Assembly: GCA_030596395.1 (NCBI GenBank)
Contig: JAUVKF010000001.1
Coordinates: 1 to 64,000 of the forward strand
Direction of reading: 5' to 3'
Length of the DNA: 64,000 bases
Source of the DNA: Chlorobiota bacterium
GTDB lineage: Bacteria > Bacteroidota > Bacteroidia > Bacteroidales > F082
The notes under the pieces are model-generated. The model ran no database searches and was not told the origin of the DNA. It saw only the letters and a program-made list of their open reading frames with translations. Position numbers and translations under genes: made by a program. Shown here piece by piece: positions 35,432 to 43,150 of the stretch. Within the stretch, counting starts at the first letter, position 1; the number at the start of each line of letters is the position of its first letter.

Positions 35432-36667
35432 ATGAAAAAATTATTATTATTCATTGCTGCGATAGCAATACTCGCAGCATGCACGAAAAAAAACGCCAAT
35501 GATGAAACCATTGACAAATGGAATGGATACAGTAACCTGAAAGGTGGTGAACTGGTACAAACTTTATGGGCCGGTAAGACCACAGATGTTGGGACTGTTA
35601 CATATGGCATTGATGATGACGCCAACTTTTATGCTACCTACGAAACAATTGATAGTTGGGTGATAACTGAAACTCATTTCTTTATTGGTGATAAAGGAGT
35701 CATGCCAGTAAATAAAAAAGACCATCCCAAACTTGGCCATTTTCCTTACAAGGATGATTTCAACCCCGGAGTAACAACTGTTACTTATACTTTTGAACTA
35801 ATTGGTCTTCCGCCAGCAGATGTAAACGGTTTTGTAATTGCTGCACACTCTGTTGTGCATAATACTGATACCGGTGACGAAGAAACTGCCTGGGGATTTG
35901 GGGACAAAAAATTCTCTGACAAAGGTTGGGGTTGGTATACAACTGAGTATTTTCAACAAGAAGATAATCCCTATTATATTTTGTTAGGAACAGCATATTC
36001 AGGTGGCACTATGACCATATACAGAATAGATGCAACCAATGAAACGTCAGAAGAGTTTTATACTGAAACATTTGAATCAGCACCAGATGCAATTGATGGT
36101 AATGCTTATGATCCTGCTAGTAGTAATTTCTTTTTTACTGCAACTTCAAGTGGTATATCTGAGTTAAGAGTTCTTAATCTTCTTGATGACAATCCATCTT
36201 ATTCTGCTGGGTCACTAGATGGTATTGCAGCTAGCGCGACTTTTAATGATGGTAAATTCTATTATGTAAACGAAACCAATGAAATAATAGAGGTGACATT
36301 AGCAGGAACCGATTCATTATCCATAGATAGTGAAACTACCTTTAGTACGATCCCATCTTCAATTACTGTAAATGATATAGCATTCGAACCAATTGGAGAT
36401 CATCTTTATATCATTGGTGTGTACCAAACCAATGTCGAATTAATTGAATTAGAAGTTTCAACTAACACCTATGCTACCACAACACTCGATGAAAGTGTAG
36501 GGGAAAATGCACAAATTGCGTACGGTGATGACGGTACCCTTTATATGATTGATGCAGATTATTCATTCTATGAATTACAACCTGAAACAGGTGTTACTAT
36601 CCCTATTGTCAATGACTCAATTGTACCGGTTCCGATTTTTGATCTTTCAAGAGGCCCTACAATGTAA
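35432..36667 (+). CDS. Lipoprotein of a tandem pair, unknown function (copy 1)
   Basis: This 411-residue lipoprotein has the lipobox ILAACTKK (Cys about 16). The N-terminal module (about 25-205) carries LWAGKTTDVGTVTYGIDDD, ETHFFIGDKG, GHFPYKDDF, FVIAAHSVVHN and EETAWGFGD...GWGWYTTEYF. I think this module occurs in surface proteins of Bacteroidota. The C-terminal half (about 210-405) resembles beta-propeller blades (VNDIAFEPIGDHLYIIGVYQ, IAYGDDGTLYMID). It would sit at a membrane surface. The next gene is a paralogue with matching motifs, so the pair arose by tandem duplication. The ligand or enzymatic activity is not known. Confidence 0.75.
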   Translation: MKKLLLFIAAIAILAACTKKNANDETIDKWNGYSNLKGGELVQTLWAGKTTDVGTVTYGIDDDANFYATYETIDSWVITETHFFIGDKGVMPVNKKDHPKLGHFPYKDDFNPGVTTVTYTFELIGLPPADVNGFVIAAHSVVHNTDTGDEETAWGFGDKKFSDKGWGWYTTEYFQQEDNPYYILLGTAYSGGTMTIYRIDATNETSEEFYTETFESAPDAIDGNAYDPASSNFFFTATSSGISELRVLNLLDDNPSYSAGSLDGIAASATFNDGKFYYVNETNEIIEVTLAGTDSLSIDSETTFSTIPSSITVNDIAFEPIGDHLYIIGVYQTNVELIELEVSTNTYATTTLDESVGENAQIAYGDDGTLYMIDADYSFYELQPETGVTIPIVNDSIVPVPIFDLSRGPTM

Positions 36668-36728
36668 ATTGTCAGTAATAAAACTTTTAAAGGGTCATCA
36701 AAATAAACTTTCTCGTTTTTTAAGGTTC

Positions 36729-36765
36729 GGAGGTCCGGGATTTCTCAGCCCGGGCCTCCATTTTT
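36729..36765 (+). terminator. Rho-independent terminator after lipoprotein copy 1
   Basis: GGAGGTCCGGG (36729-36739) pairs with CCCGGGCCTCC (36749-36759) with one G-U wobble and a 9-nt loop, followed by ATTTTT. It separates the two paralogues, which therefore have separate transcripts. The rest of the 405-bp gap to 37072 shows no supported gene. Confidence 0.8.
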
Positions 36766-37072
36766 AAATCTCACTCAATTATACTAACCAATCTTTCCTG
36801 ATTGAAGAAAAAGGATAAACTTCTCATTTGTAAACAATTCTTTTCATATTTAACCATCTACTCAACTTTCTTACCTGAAAATCGTATAAGATTTATGCAG
36901 GCAGGAAAATATCTGCTCAATCTACTCGGCATACTCGGCTTTAACAAATTGAATAATAAAAAATTTAAACGAGAATGTTATCCAAATTACTTGTTACGAA
37001 CACCAAACTTTCCTCGAAACAGGCAATTGATAATGTTATGGTATGTAACAATTAATAACTAAATCCTATAAG

Positions 37073-38356
37073 ATGAAAAAAGCATTATTATTCATTGCTG
37101 TAATCGCTGTAATTGCAGGATGTACAAAAAAAGAAGTAAACAATGATTCACCTATTGATATTTTCAATGGGTATGGCCATTTGAAAGGGAGTGAACCAGC
37201 CGCTACCTTATGGGCAGGTAAAAATACGGATGTAGGTACAGTTACCTACGGCATTGAACAAATTGATGGAGTTGGGTATTTTACCGCTACTTATGATTTG
37301 ACCGGAGGATGGACAATGTCAGAATCTCATTTGTATGCAGGTCCTCTTGGTGACATGCCGTTGAATAAGCCTGGAAATCCAAAAATCGGGAGATTCCCTT
37401 ATGCTGAAGATCACAGTCCAAATGTAACAACCTACACTTATTATGTAAATTGTAATGATCTTCCTGAATACGAAGATCCAGGATTTACAACTGCTGCACA
37501 CGCTGTAGTTCATGGACCGAATGGACAGGAAGAAACCGCATGGCGTGATGGCGACCATAATTTTCCTGGAAAAAGATGGGGTTGGTATGATGATTTTTAC
37601 TATGATGACGCAGGAAATCCGATAACAGTTCTTTATGGTACTGAGTATACAAATGATGGTTACCTGAATGTTTACCTCTTAGATGTTACAAATGGTACTA
37701 TTACCCACCTGTTAAACGAGCTGGTAGGTTCTCAGGGAACTGAATTTGACGGTACTGCATTTGATGAGGAAAATGGCTATTTCTACTTTGTAGATTATAA
37801 CACTTCTGAACTCTATTATATCGAACTGTATGGTGATTCTGACGTTGTTTCAATTGGAACACTGAATGGAGTTGCATCAAATGCTACATATTATGATGGT
37901 AGTTACTACTATGTAGATGCAAATACCAACGAATTAATTCAGGTTCAACTGAGTGTATCAGATGATGGTTCTCTTTACATAATTTCAGAAGTCGTTATCA
38001 GTACAGTTCCATTTTCTGTAAACGTTAATGATATTGCATTTGATCTATCTGGCAATACCATGTACATCATAGGTAATTATAATGGTACCGTACAGTTAAT
38101 TGAATATGATTTAGGATCAGATACCTATTCATCACTGGATATTGATGTTCCAACTAATGCACAGATTGCGTTTGGTAGTGATGGTTCATTATATGTAGTT
38201 TCATCAGGAAGCAATGGTGAGGTGATTATTGAAATAATTGATCCGGATACAGGAAGTTCAACACTTATAACAGGTAATGCTAATGATAATGATGATGATA
38301 ATGGAACTGAGGAAGTTAATCCGTTTACTGACCTGGCACCAGGACCATTAATGTAA
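37073..38356 (+). CDS. Lipoprotein of a tandem pair, unknown function (copy 2)
   Basis: This 427-residue paralogue of the preceding lipoprotein has the lipobox VIAGCTKKE. It has the same N-terminal module (LWAGKNTDVGTVTYGIEQID, SHLYAGPLGDMPLNKPGNPK, AAHAVVHGPNGQEETAWRDG, WGWYDDFYY) and the same propeller-like C-terminus (VASNATYYDGSYYYVDANTN, VNVNDIAFDLSGNTMYIIG). Copy 2 adds an acidic Asn/Asp-rich insert before the final LAPGPLM; copy 1 ends LSRGPTM, so the C-terminal tail is conserved. This conserved end may be functional. A terminator follows. The function is unknown. Confidence 0.75.
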   Translation: MKKALLFIAVIAVIAGCTKKEVNNDSPIDIFNGYGHLKGSEPAATLWAGKNTDVGTVTYGIEQIDGVGYFTATYDLTGGWTMSESHLYAGPLGDMPLNKPGNPKIGRFPYAEDHSPNVTTYTYYVNCNDLPEYEDPGFTTAAHAVVHGPNGQEETAWRDGDHNFPGKRWGWYDDFYYDDAGNPITVLYGTEYTNDGYLNVYLLDVTNGTITHLLNELVGSQGTEFDGTAFDEENGYFYFVDYNTSELYYIELYGDSDVVSIGTLNGVASNATYYDGSYYYVDANTNELIQVQLSVSDDGSLYIISEVVISTVPFSVNVNDIAFDLSGNTMYIIGNYNGTVQLIEYDLGSDTYSSLDIDVPTNAQIAFGSDGSLYVVSSGSNGEVIIEIIDPDTGSSTLITGNANDNDDDNGTEEVNPFTDLAPGPLM

Positions 38357-38410
38357 AGATAGAATAAAAATACCCGGACGCCTGAAATACATAATCAGGC
38401 TTCAATCCAA

Positions 38411-38437
38411 ACACGCGCAAAAGCGCGTGTTTTTTTT
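38411..38437 (+). terminator. Rho-independent terminator after lipoprotein copy 2
   Basis: ACACGCGC (38411-38418), loop AAAA, GCGCGTGT (38423-38430), then seven T. A smaller GCCTGA/TCAGGC stem (38382-38400) precedes it. Confidence 0.9.
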
Positions 38438-38450
38438 GCTTTAATATTTT

Positions 38451-38458
38451 TACTTTTG
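38451..38458 (+). promoter_or_regulatory. -7 promoter element (TACTTTTG)
   Basis: A full TAnnTTTG match 20 nt upstream of the ATG at 38479 and just after the preceding terminator, which marks the start of the rfaE1-menG-porT unit. Confidence 0.55.
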
Positions 38459-38478
38459 CCTGTTATAATACGTTCAAT

Positions 38479-39480
38479 ATGCTCACTACCGAAATTGTCT
38501 CGCGCTTATTTACAGGCTTTAACAACCTGAATGTAATGATTATAGGGGATGTTATGGTTGACTCATATATTTGGGGAAATGTAGAACGAATTTCACCCGA
38601 AGCTCCGGTACCCATTGTAAACGTCGAAAAACGTGAAAACCGAATGGGCGGTGCTGCTAATGTGGGGTTAAATGTTAAATCGCTGGGCGCTAATGCAATC
38701 CTTTGTTCAGTTATTGGCCACGACCGGAAAGGAATTGATTTCCTGAACCTTCTTGTAAAAGAAGACATGACAAACGAAGGCATTGTAAGAAGCGATGATC
38801 GGCTAACTACTACCAAATTTCGTGTATTTGGAAACCATTCACAAATGCTTCGTGTAGATGAAGAATACACTGATGATTTGAAAGAAGATGATTTTAACCG
38901 GTTAATTGAAAAAATCAAGCAATTATTTGATACCCGGCGAATTGATGTCATTATCTTTCAGGATTACGACAAAGGTGTAATAAACCAACAATTAATCGAT
39001 TACGTGGTTGCAGCAGCTGAAGAACTGAATATCCCGGTGGTTGTAGACCCAAAACAGAAGAATTTCCTTAACTACAAGCGTGTTACACTTTTCAAACCCA
39101 ACCTTAAAGAGGTGAAAGAAGGCTTAAATATAAACTTCGACCCCAATAAACAAACTGAGTTAGAGGATGCTATATCGAGATTATCAAGCTTATTAGAAGC
39201 CGAAATGGTGCTGAATACGCTGTCGGAGAAAGGTGTTTACATAAAATGGAAAGATGGCTCACAAATTATACCGGCACACTTAAGAAATATAGCAGATGTT
39301 TCTGGTGCAGGCGATACCGTGATCAGTGTTGCCGCCCTGTGCCTGGCTCTTGGTATCGAAGCACCGGATATGGCAGCAATTGCAAATCTTGCCGGCGGAT
39401 TGGTGTGTGAAGAGGTTGGTGTTGTTCCTATTGATAAAATCAGGTTGCAGGATGAAGTAATTCGTATTCTAACCAATTAA
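38479..39480 (+). CDS. PfkB-family kinase, D-glycero-beta-D-manno-heptose-7-phosphate kinase type
   Basis: The 333-residue kinase resembles the N-terminal domain of HldE/RfaE. It phosphorylates D-glycero-D-manno-heptose-7-phosphate at C1 for ADP-heptose, used in the lipopolysaccharide core. Motifs: IGDVMVDSYIWGNVERISPE (about 22-41), RMGGAANVGLNVKSLGA (about 54-70), VVDPKQKNFLNYK, and DVSGAGDTVISVAAL (about 273-287) holding the catalytic base Asp. No adenylyltransferase domain is fused, so a separate RfaE2 is expected. It is followed by menG after 15 nt and then porT. Confidence 0.85.
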   Translation: MLTTEIVSRLFTGFNNLNVMIIGDVMVDSYIWGNVERISPEAPVPIVNVEKRENRMGGAANVGLNVKSLGANAILCSVIGHDRKGIDFLNLLVKEDMTNEGIVRSDDRLTTTKFRVFGNHSQMLRVDEEYTDDLKEDDFNRLIEKIKQLFDTRRIDVIIFQDYDKGVINQQLIDYVVAAAEELNIPVVVDPKQKNFLNYKRVTLFKPNLKEVKEGLNINFDPNKQTELEDAISRLSSLLEAEMVLNTLSEKGVYIKWKDGSQIIPAHLRNIADVSGAGDTVISVAALCLALGIEAPDMAAIANLAGGLVCEEVGVVPIDKIRLQDEVIRILTN

Positions 39481-39495
39481 TTCATCAGCAAATTA

Positions 39496-40206
39496 ATGCC
39501 TCAGCTACAAAAAAAACAAGCAAAAAAAGAGCGGGTACGCTTAATGTTTAACGACATTGCTCATCGGTACGATTTCCTGAATCATTTTTTGTCGTTGGGA
39601 ATTGATATTCAATGGCGTAAAAAAGTTAAAAGGTACCTTAAACCATTTCAACCCAAAGAGATCCTGGACGTTGCTACCGGTACCGGCGACCTTGCCATCG
39701 AACTTAAAAAGTTAAATCCCGACAGAATTATTGGAATTGATATTGCCATCGAAATGCTCACTGTTGGTAATGAAAAGCTTAGCAAGAAAAAAATCAGCAA
39801 CATTGTTTTACAACAAGGAGACTCAGAGAACCTGAAGTTTAACGATGAAACATTTGATGCAGTTACCGTTGCGTTCGGAGTCAGGAATTTTGAAAACCTG
39901 AATAAAGGCTTAGCCGAAATGTGCAGAGTAATGAAAAAAGGCGGGCATGTGGCCATCCTTGAATTTTCGAAACCCAAATCCTTCCCTTTCAAACAGTTTT
40001 ATAATTTCTATTTCAAATATATCCTGCCAGGGTTTGGCAAACTAATATCAAAGCACAACGATGCCTATACTTACCTGCCCGAATCAGTTGAAAGTTTCGC
40101 AGAGGATGTGACCTTCCTGAAAGAAATGGAATTGGCCGGCTTTATTGAGCCGAAACAAAGGAGGTTAACTTTCGGGGTTGCAACTCTATACACCGGGTCA
40201 AAATAG
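39496..40206 (+). CDS. menG: Demethylmenaquinone methyltransferase
   Basis: This SAM-dependent methyltransferase of the UbiE/MenG family (236 aa) methylates demethylmenaquinone in the last step of menaquinone synthesis. Motifs: VRLMFNDIAHRYDFLNHFLS (about 14-33), the SAM-binding ILDVATGTGDLAIEL (about 56-70), VTVAFGVRNFENLNKGLAEM (about 119-138) and the C-terminal GVATLYTGSK. Menaquinone is the acceptor for the NQR encoded at 55-61 kb. It is in the same transcriptional direction as the heptose kinase and porT. Confidence 0.93.
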   Translation: MPQLQKKQAKKERVRLMFNDIAHRYDFLNHFLSLGIDIQWRKKVKRYLKPFQPKEILDVATGTGDLAIELKKLNPDRIIGIDIAIEMLTVGNEKLSKKKISNIVLQQGDSENLKFNDETFDAVTVAFGVRNFENLNKGLAEMCRVMKKGGHVAILEFSKPKSFPFKQFYNFYFKYILPGFGKLISKHNDAYTYLPESVESFAEDVTFLKEMELAGFIEPKQRRLTFGVATLYTGSK

Positions 40207-40234
40207 ATGCTCATTACTTTTTGGAATATTGGAG

Positions 40235-40242
40235 TAAATTTG
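40235..40242 (+). promoter_or_regulatory. -7 promoter element (TAAATTTG) for porT
   Basis: A TAnnTTTG match 25 nt upstream of the ATG at 40268; it also favours that start over internal alternatives. Confidence 0.45.
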
Positions 40243-40267
40243 CCCTCATTTTACGGGTTTATATACT

Positions 40268-41077
40268 ATGTTCTTCATATATACGTTAACCAATAAATTA
40301 AAAATCAGTTTGAAAAGAACGATCATTATATTCGCCTCATTATTCATCTTATTCAATATACAGTCGTTTGAAGCCAATGCCCAGAAACGAAAAGTGATGA
40401 ACTTGCAGAATTATGACGAGCATCCTTATCACTTCGGATTTATATTGGGTATTAACCATATGCTATTTAGTGTTACGCCTGTATCAAACCTGTCAACAAT
40501 TCATACCGATCGTGCTGAATTTCCGGATATTTTCGTTGACTCATTATCGGTATTAAGTGTTACCTCCAATCCTACACCTGGTTTTACAATTGGTATTCTT
40601 GGGAACCTGAGACTGGGGAAATACGCAGATATGCGCTTTATCCCATCGCTTTCTTTCGGAGAGAGAATGCTGAGATACAATATTTTAAGCTGGGACGAAG
40701 GCGAAGAAACTTTGCTTGACATCAACAAAAGTATTACCTCCACCTTTATTGATTTTCCACTGGAATTCAGGTATAAATCCAAACGATTAAACAATTTCAG
40801 AGCTTATGTACTGGGCGGGGTAAAATACACGCTTGATCTGGCTTCACAGAAAAAAGAGGAAAGCAGTGATGAAGTAACAGTTAAAATCAGGAAACACGAC
40901 CTTTCGTTAGAAGTTGGGGTAGGTGTTGATTTTTACACTACTTACTTTAAATTCGGTACCCAGGTAAAAATGGGCTATGGCCTCAACAACCTGGTCAAAT
41001 ACGAGGGTAATATTTATACAAACAGTATCGAATCATTACGATCAAAGGTATTTTTGCTTTCCTTTACATTTGAATAA
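40268..41077 (+). CDS. porT: Type IX secretion protein PorT, outer-membrane beta-barrel
   Basis: PorT is a needed component of the T9SS outer-membrane machinery. The 269-residue protein has a hydrophobic leader (about 15-38, ending NAQ). A beta-barrel follows, with alternating amphipathic strands from HFGFILGINHMLF through GFTIGILGNLRLGKYADMRF, FIDFPLEFRYKSKR, YVLGGVKYTLDLA and YFKFGTQVKMGYGLNNLV to the final aromatic residue (LSFTFE). The position after menG is, as far as I recall, the usual one in this phylum. The start may instead be an internal TTG (signal peptide KRTIIIFASLF). It would service the cargo proteins encoded at 3-12 and 18-20 kb. Confidence 0.85.
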   Translation: MFFIYTLTNKLKISLKRTIIIFASLFILFNIQSFEANAQKRKVMNLQNYDEHPYHFGFILGINHMLFSVTPVSNLSTIHTDRAEFPDIFVDSLSVLSVTSNPTPGFTIGILGNLRLGKYADMRFIPSLSFGERMLRYNILSWDEGEETLLDINKSITSTFIDFPLEFRYKSKRLNNFRAYVLGGVKYTLDLASQKKEESSDEVTVKIRKHDLSLEVGVGVDFYTTYFKFGTQVKMGYGLNNLVKYEGNIYTNSIESLRSKVFLLSFTFE

Positions 41078-41087
41078 AATTTCAGTA

Positions 41088-41792
41088 ATGACACCTGAAA
41101 AATCCGATCATCGGGATCAACTTTTCGAGAAACTGATTGGCAAAGCTGAGCTTAAACAATCAGTATATCACCAAACATTCAGTTCATTTAAATTATTGAA
41201 AAAAGGTATTGATAAACTTACTACCCAATACCACGAGTACTATGATCAAAACAAACCAAAATATCATGTTGAGTTTGATGCCAGATTGAGGGGAGATTTT
41301 GAGATTGAACTAAAGTTTGGTGGTGATATCCTGCTGTTTTTGATGCACACCAATGTTTTTGAGTTTTCGCGGGAGCACAGTGTGATGAAAACTAAATATA
41401 TAAAAGATGACCCTGAAAGGTCCTTCTGTGGTATGATCTGCATTTATAATTTCCTTGCCGATTCGTTTAAATACAACCGCGTAAATGATGTTGGCTACAT
41501 GATTGGAAGGATTTTTATTAATAAGGACAAGCATTATTTTATTGAAGGAAAGAAAGAACTGGGATTTTTGTTCAATAATTTTGGAGATTATATTTTCGAG
41601 AGTGAATCGGTTGAGACAATTGTTGAAGCAGCAATAAAATACACCTTAAACTTCGACCTGCTCACACCTCCATACTTAAAGATGCAGGAAGTTACTATAA
41701 ATGAGATGAAAAATACGCTTGATGCCATCTCTTTAAAAACAGGTAAACGGCTTGGTTTCAAGTTCCAGGCTGATGTTGAGGAAAATAAATAG
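41088..41792 (+). CDS. Hypothetical cytosolic protein downstream of porT
   Basis: The 234-residue protein has no signal peptide or membrane segment. The start is the ATG at 41088 (MTPEKSDHRDQLF), 10 nt after porT; the longer frame would overlap porT. Visible stretches are YHVEFDARLRGDFEIELKFG, FLMHTNVFEFSREHSVMKTK and YMIGRIFINKDKHYFIEGKK, which look like a mixed alpha/beta fold. Its tight linkage to porT suggests it may serve the same pathway, or simply share expression. I do not recognise the family. Confidence 0.72.
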   Translation: MTPEKSDHRDQLFEKLIGKAELKQSVYHQTFSSFKLLKKGIDKLTTQYHEYYDQNKPKYHVEFDARLRGDFEIELKFGGDILLFLMHTNVFEFSREHSVMKTKYIKDDPERSFCGMICIYNFLADSFKYNRVNDVGYMIGRIFINKDKHYFIEGKKELGFLFNNFGDYIFESESVETIVEAAIKYTLNFDLLTPPYLKMQEVTINEMKNTLDAISLKTGKRLGFKFQADVEENK

Positions 41793-41870
41793 ATACCATT
41801 ATTCCTTTTTTCGTTTTTTATAAATTTCACCAAAATCATTTTATAATTAAAATTATTTTTTACTTTTGCA

Positions 41871-41878
41871 GCCGCTAA
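41871..41878 (+). promoter_or_regulatory. -7 promoter element (TACTTTTG) for tRNA-Glu
   Basis: TACTTTTG is placed 8 nt upstream of the mature tRNA 5' end. Confidence 0.55.
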
Positions 41879-41886
41879 AGAAAAAT

Positions 41887-41960
41887 GCACCGTTCGTCTA
41901 GCCAGGTCAGGACGCCAGGTTTTCATCCTGGTAACACGGGTTCAAATCCCGTACGGTGTA
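41887..41960 (+). tRNA. tRNA-Glu (TTC)
   Basis: Full cloverleaf: acceptor GCACCGT with ACGGTGT (one G-U pair), D arm around TCTAGCCAGGTCAGGA, anticodon stem CCAGG/CCTGG with loop TTTTCAT (anticodon TTC), and T arm ACGGG TTCAAAT CCCGT. Discriminator A; the following CA is genomic but a full CCA is not encoded. A terminator hairpin that forms part of a 118-bp inverted repeat starts directly at its 3' end. Confidence 0.95.
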
Positions 41961-42078
41961 CAAGCAAAGCCCGACACGATAGTGTTGGGTTTTTTATTTT
42001 CAGCTGTTGGAAATTTATTTTCATAAAGCTGAAAATAAAAAAGACAAAAATGAGCGAAGCGGAGTTGGGCTTTGCTTG
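41961..42078. repeat. 118-bp nested inverted repeat adjoining tRNA-Glu
   Basis: The outer arms CAAGCAAAGCCC (41961-41972) and GGGCTTTGCTTG (42067-42078) are perfect 12-bp complements. The inner arms TTTTTTATTTTCAGCT (41990-42005) and its exact 16-bp complement (42027-42042) nest inside. The left half also contains a terminator stem (CCCGACAC / GTGTTGGG then T6) for the tRNA. The segment between outer and inner arms differs in the two halves, so this is not a simple single palindrome. It begins at the first base after the tRNA discriminator. Confidence 0.75.
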
Positions 42079-42290
42079 ATACCCCCCCTTTTTGGATTCG
42101 CGCAAGCAAATCCCGATAATCCCTCCCGCAATTAGTCTATTAATGATTAAAAATCATATTTCATTTGCATCCAGATTACAAATCCGGATGAGTTGGGGAA
42201 TCGGGAAATTCGAAAAGCCCTTAACTTTTCAACCCTCCGGAAGCAAACCCACCCGGAGGATTAAATTTTAAGAGTCCCTCAATTTTTCTT

Positions 42291-42298
42291 TACCTTTG
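42291..42298 (+). promoter_or_regulatory. -7 promoter element (TACCTTTG)
   Basis: A full TAnnTTTG match 52 nt upstream of the ferredoxin reductase-like gene at 42351. The 42079-42290 stretch upstream shows no gene. Confidence 0.5.
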
Positions 42299-42350
42299 CC
42301 CCCCCGAAAAACTACCTGAACTTTATCCAATATTATTTTGTTTAGAATAA

Positions 42351-43007
42351 ATGGAAAACAACAATAAACATCGTTTACAATCAGTAAGGTCACTAACCGA
42401 TTCCACTTATGTTCTTGAAATAGAGCGAAGGGGAATGGAGTTTGAGGCCGGACAACATATACTGCTGGGAGAACCTATTAATATCCATAAACGGGAGTAC
42501 TCGATCTATAGTGGGACTAAAGATGAAAATCTCGAAGTGCTGATCAAAGAAGTTGAAGATGGGCTTGTTTCAAAACAGCTAAAAAAGTTGCAGCAGGGAG
42601 ACATGCTTGAAATAGAAGGCCCGCTTGGTTTTTTTTCTATCGACCCGGAAATGATCAGACAAAAACGGAAATTCTTATTTGTGGCAAGCGGAACCGGGAT
42701 CGCACCATTTCACAGTATGATCAGAAGCATTCACGATCTGGATTATCAGCTACTTCATGGTGTAAGATATACTGAAGAAGCTTACGAAAAGAACACATAT
42801 AATTTGGAAAGGCATGTGGTTTGCACCAGCGGTGATGACAAAGGTGACTTTAATGGTCGCGTTACTGAATATATCAAACAGAATGAATTTGATAAGGACA
42901 CCATTTGCTACTTCTGCGGAAATTTTAACATGATCAGGGAAGCGATGAGTTTGCTTGAGAAAAAAGGAATTCCACCGGCACAGCTTCACGCAGAGGTGTA
43001 TTTTTAA
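42351..43007 (+). CDS. Ferredoxin-NADP reductase-like flavoprotein
   Basis: The 218-residue protein has the FAD-binding beta-barrel with the RxYS-type motif KREYSIYSGT (about 46-55). The NAD(P)-binding part has FVASGTGIAPFHSMIRSI (about 108-125) and the C-terminal CGNFNMIREAMSLLEKKGIP. It is compact compared with plant-type FNRs (about 250 aa) and lacks a fused ferredoxin domain. It would move electrons between NAD(P)H and a ferredoxin, flavodoxin or rubredoxin; the partner is not encoded beside it. Confidence 0.88.
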   Translation: MENNNKHRLQSVRSLTDSTYVLEIERRGMEFEAGQHILLGEPINIHKREYSIYSGTKDENLEVLIKEVEDGLVSKQLKKLQQGDMLEIEGPLGFFSIDPEMIRQKRKFLFVASGTGIAPFHSMIRSIHDLDYQLLHGVRYTEEAYEKNTYNLERHVVCTSGDDKGDFNGRVTEYIKQNEFDKDTICYFCGNFNMIREAMSLLEKKGIPPAQLHAEVYF

Positions 43008-43086
43008 GGAGTGTTGGAATGCTGGAATAGATATAACTCAGAAACAAGATTGATACTACTCCATTACTCCAACATTCCATCACTCC
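43008..43086. repeat. Imperfect 21-bp inverted repeat between genes
   Basis: The arm at 43008-43028 (GGAGTGTTGGAATGCTGGAA...) and the arm at 43066-43086 are complementary at 18 of 21 positions with a 37-nt loop. The arms are built of GGAAT/GGAGT-like units, a pattern that suggests short tandem repeats diverging within each arm. It lies between the reductase and the methylthiotransferase. Confidence 0.6.
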
Positions 43087-43150
43087 AAACTGAAATAGGT
43101 ACTAAGTAATACAGTACTCTAACAAAAGGAAAGGTCATTAGCATTACTCT

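Noticed and set aside
36802-37062. 86-codon frame between the two lipoprotein genes
   Set aside because: Weak composition, no promoter or family features, and it follows a terminator in an AT-rich gap; not convincing as a gene.
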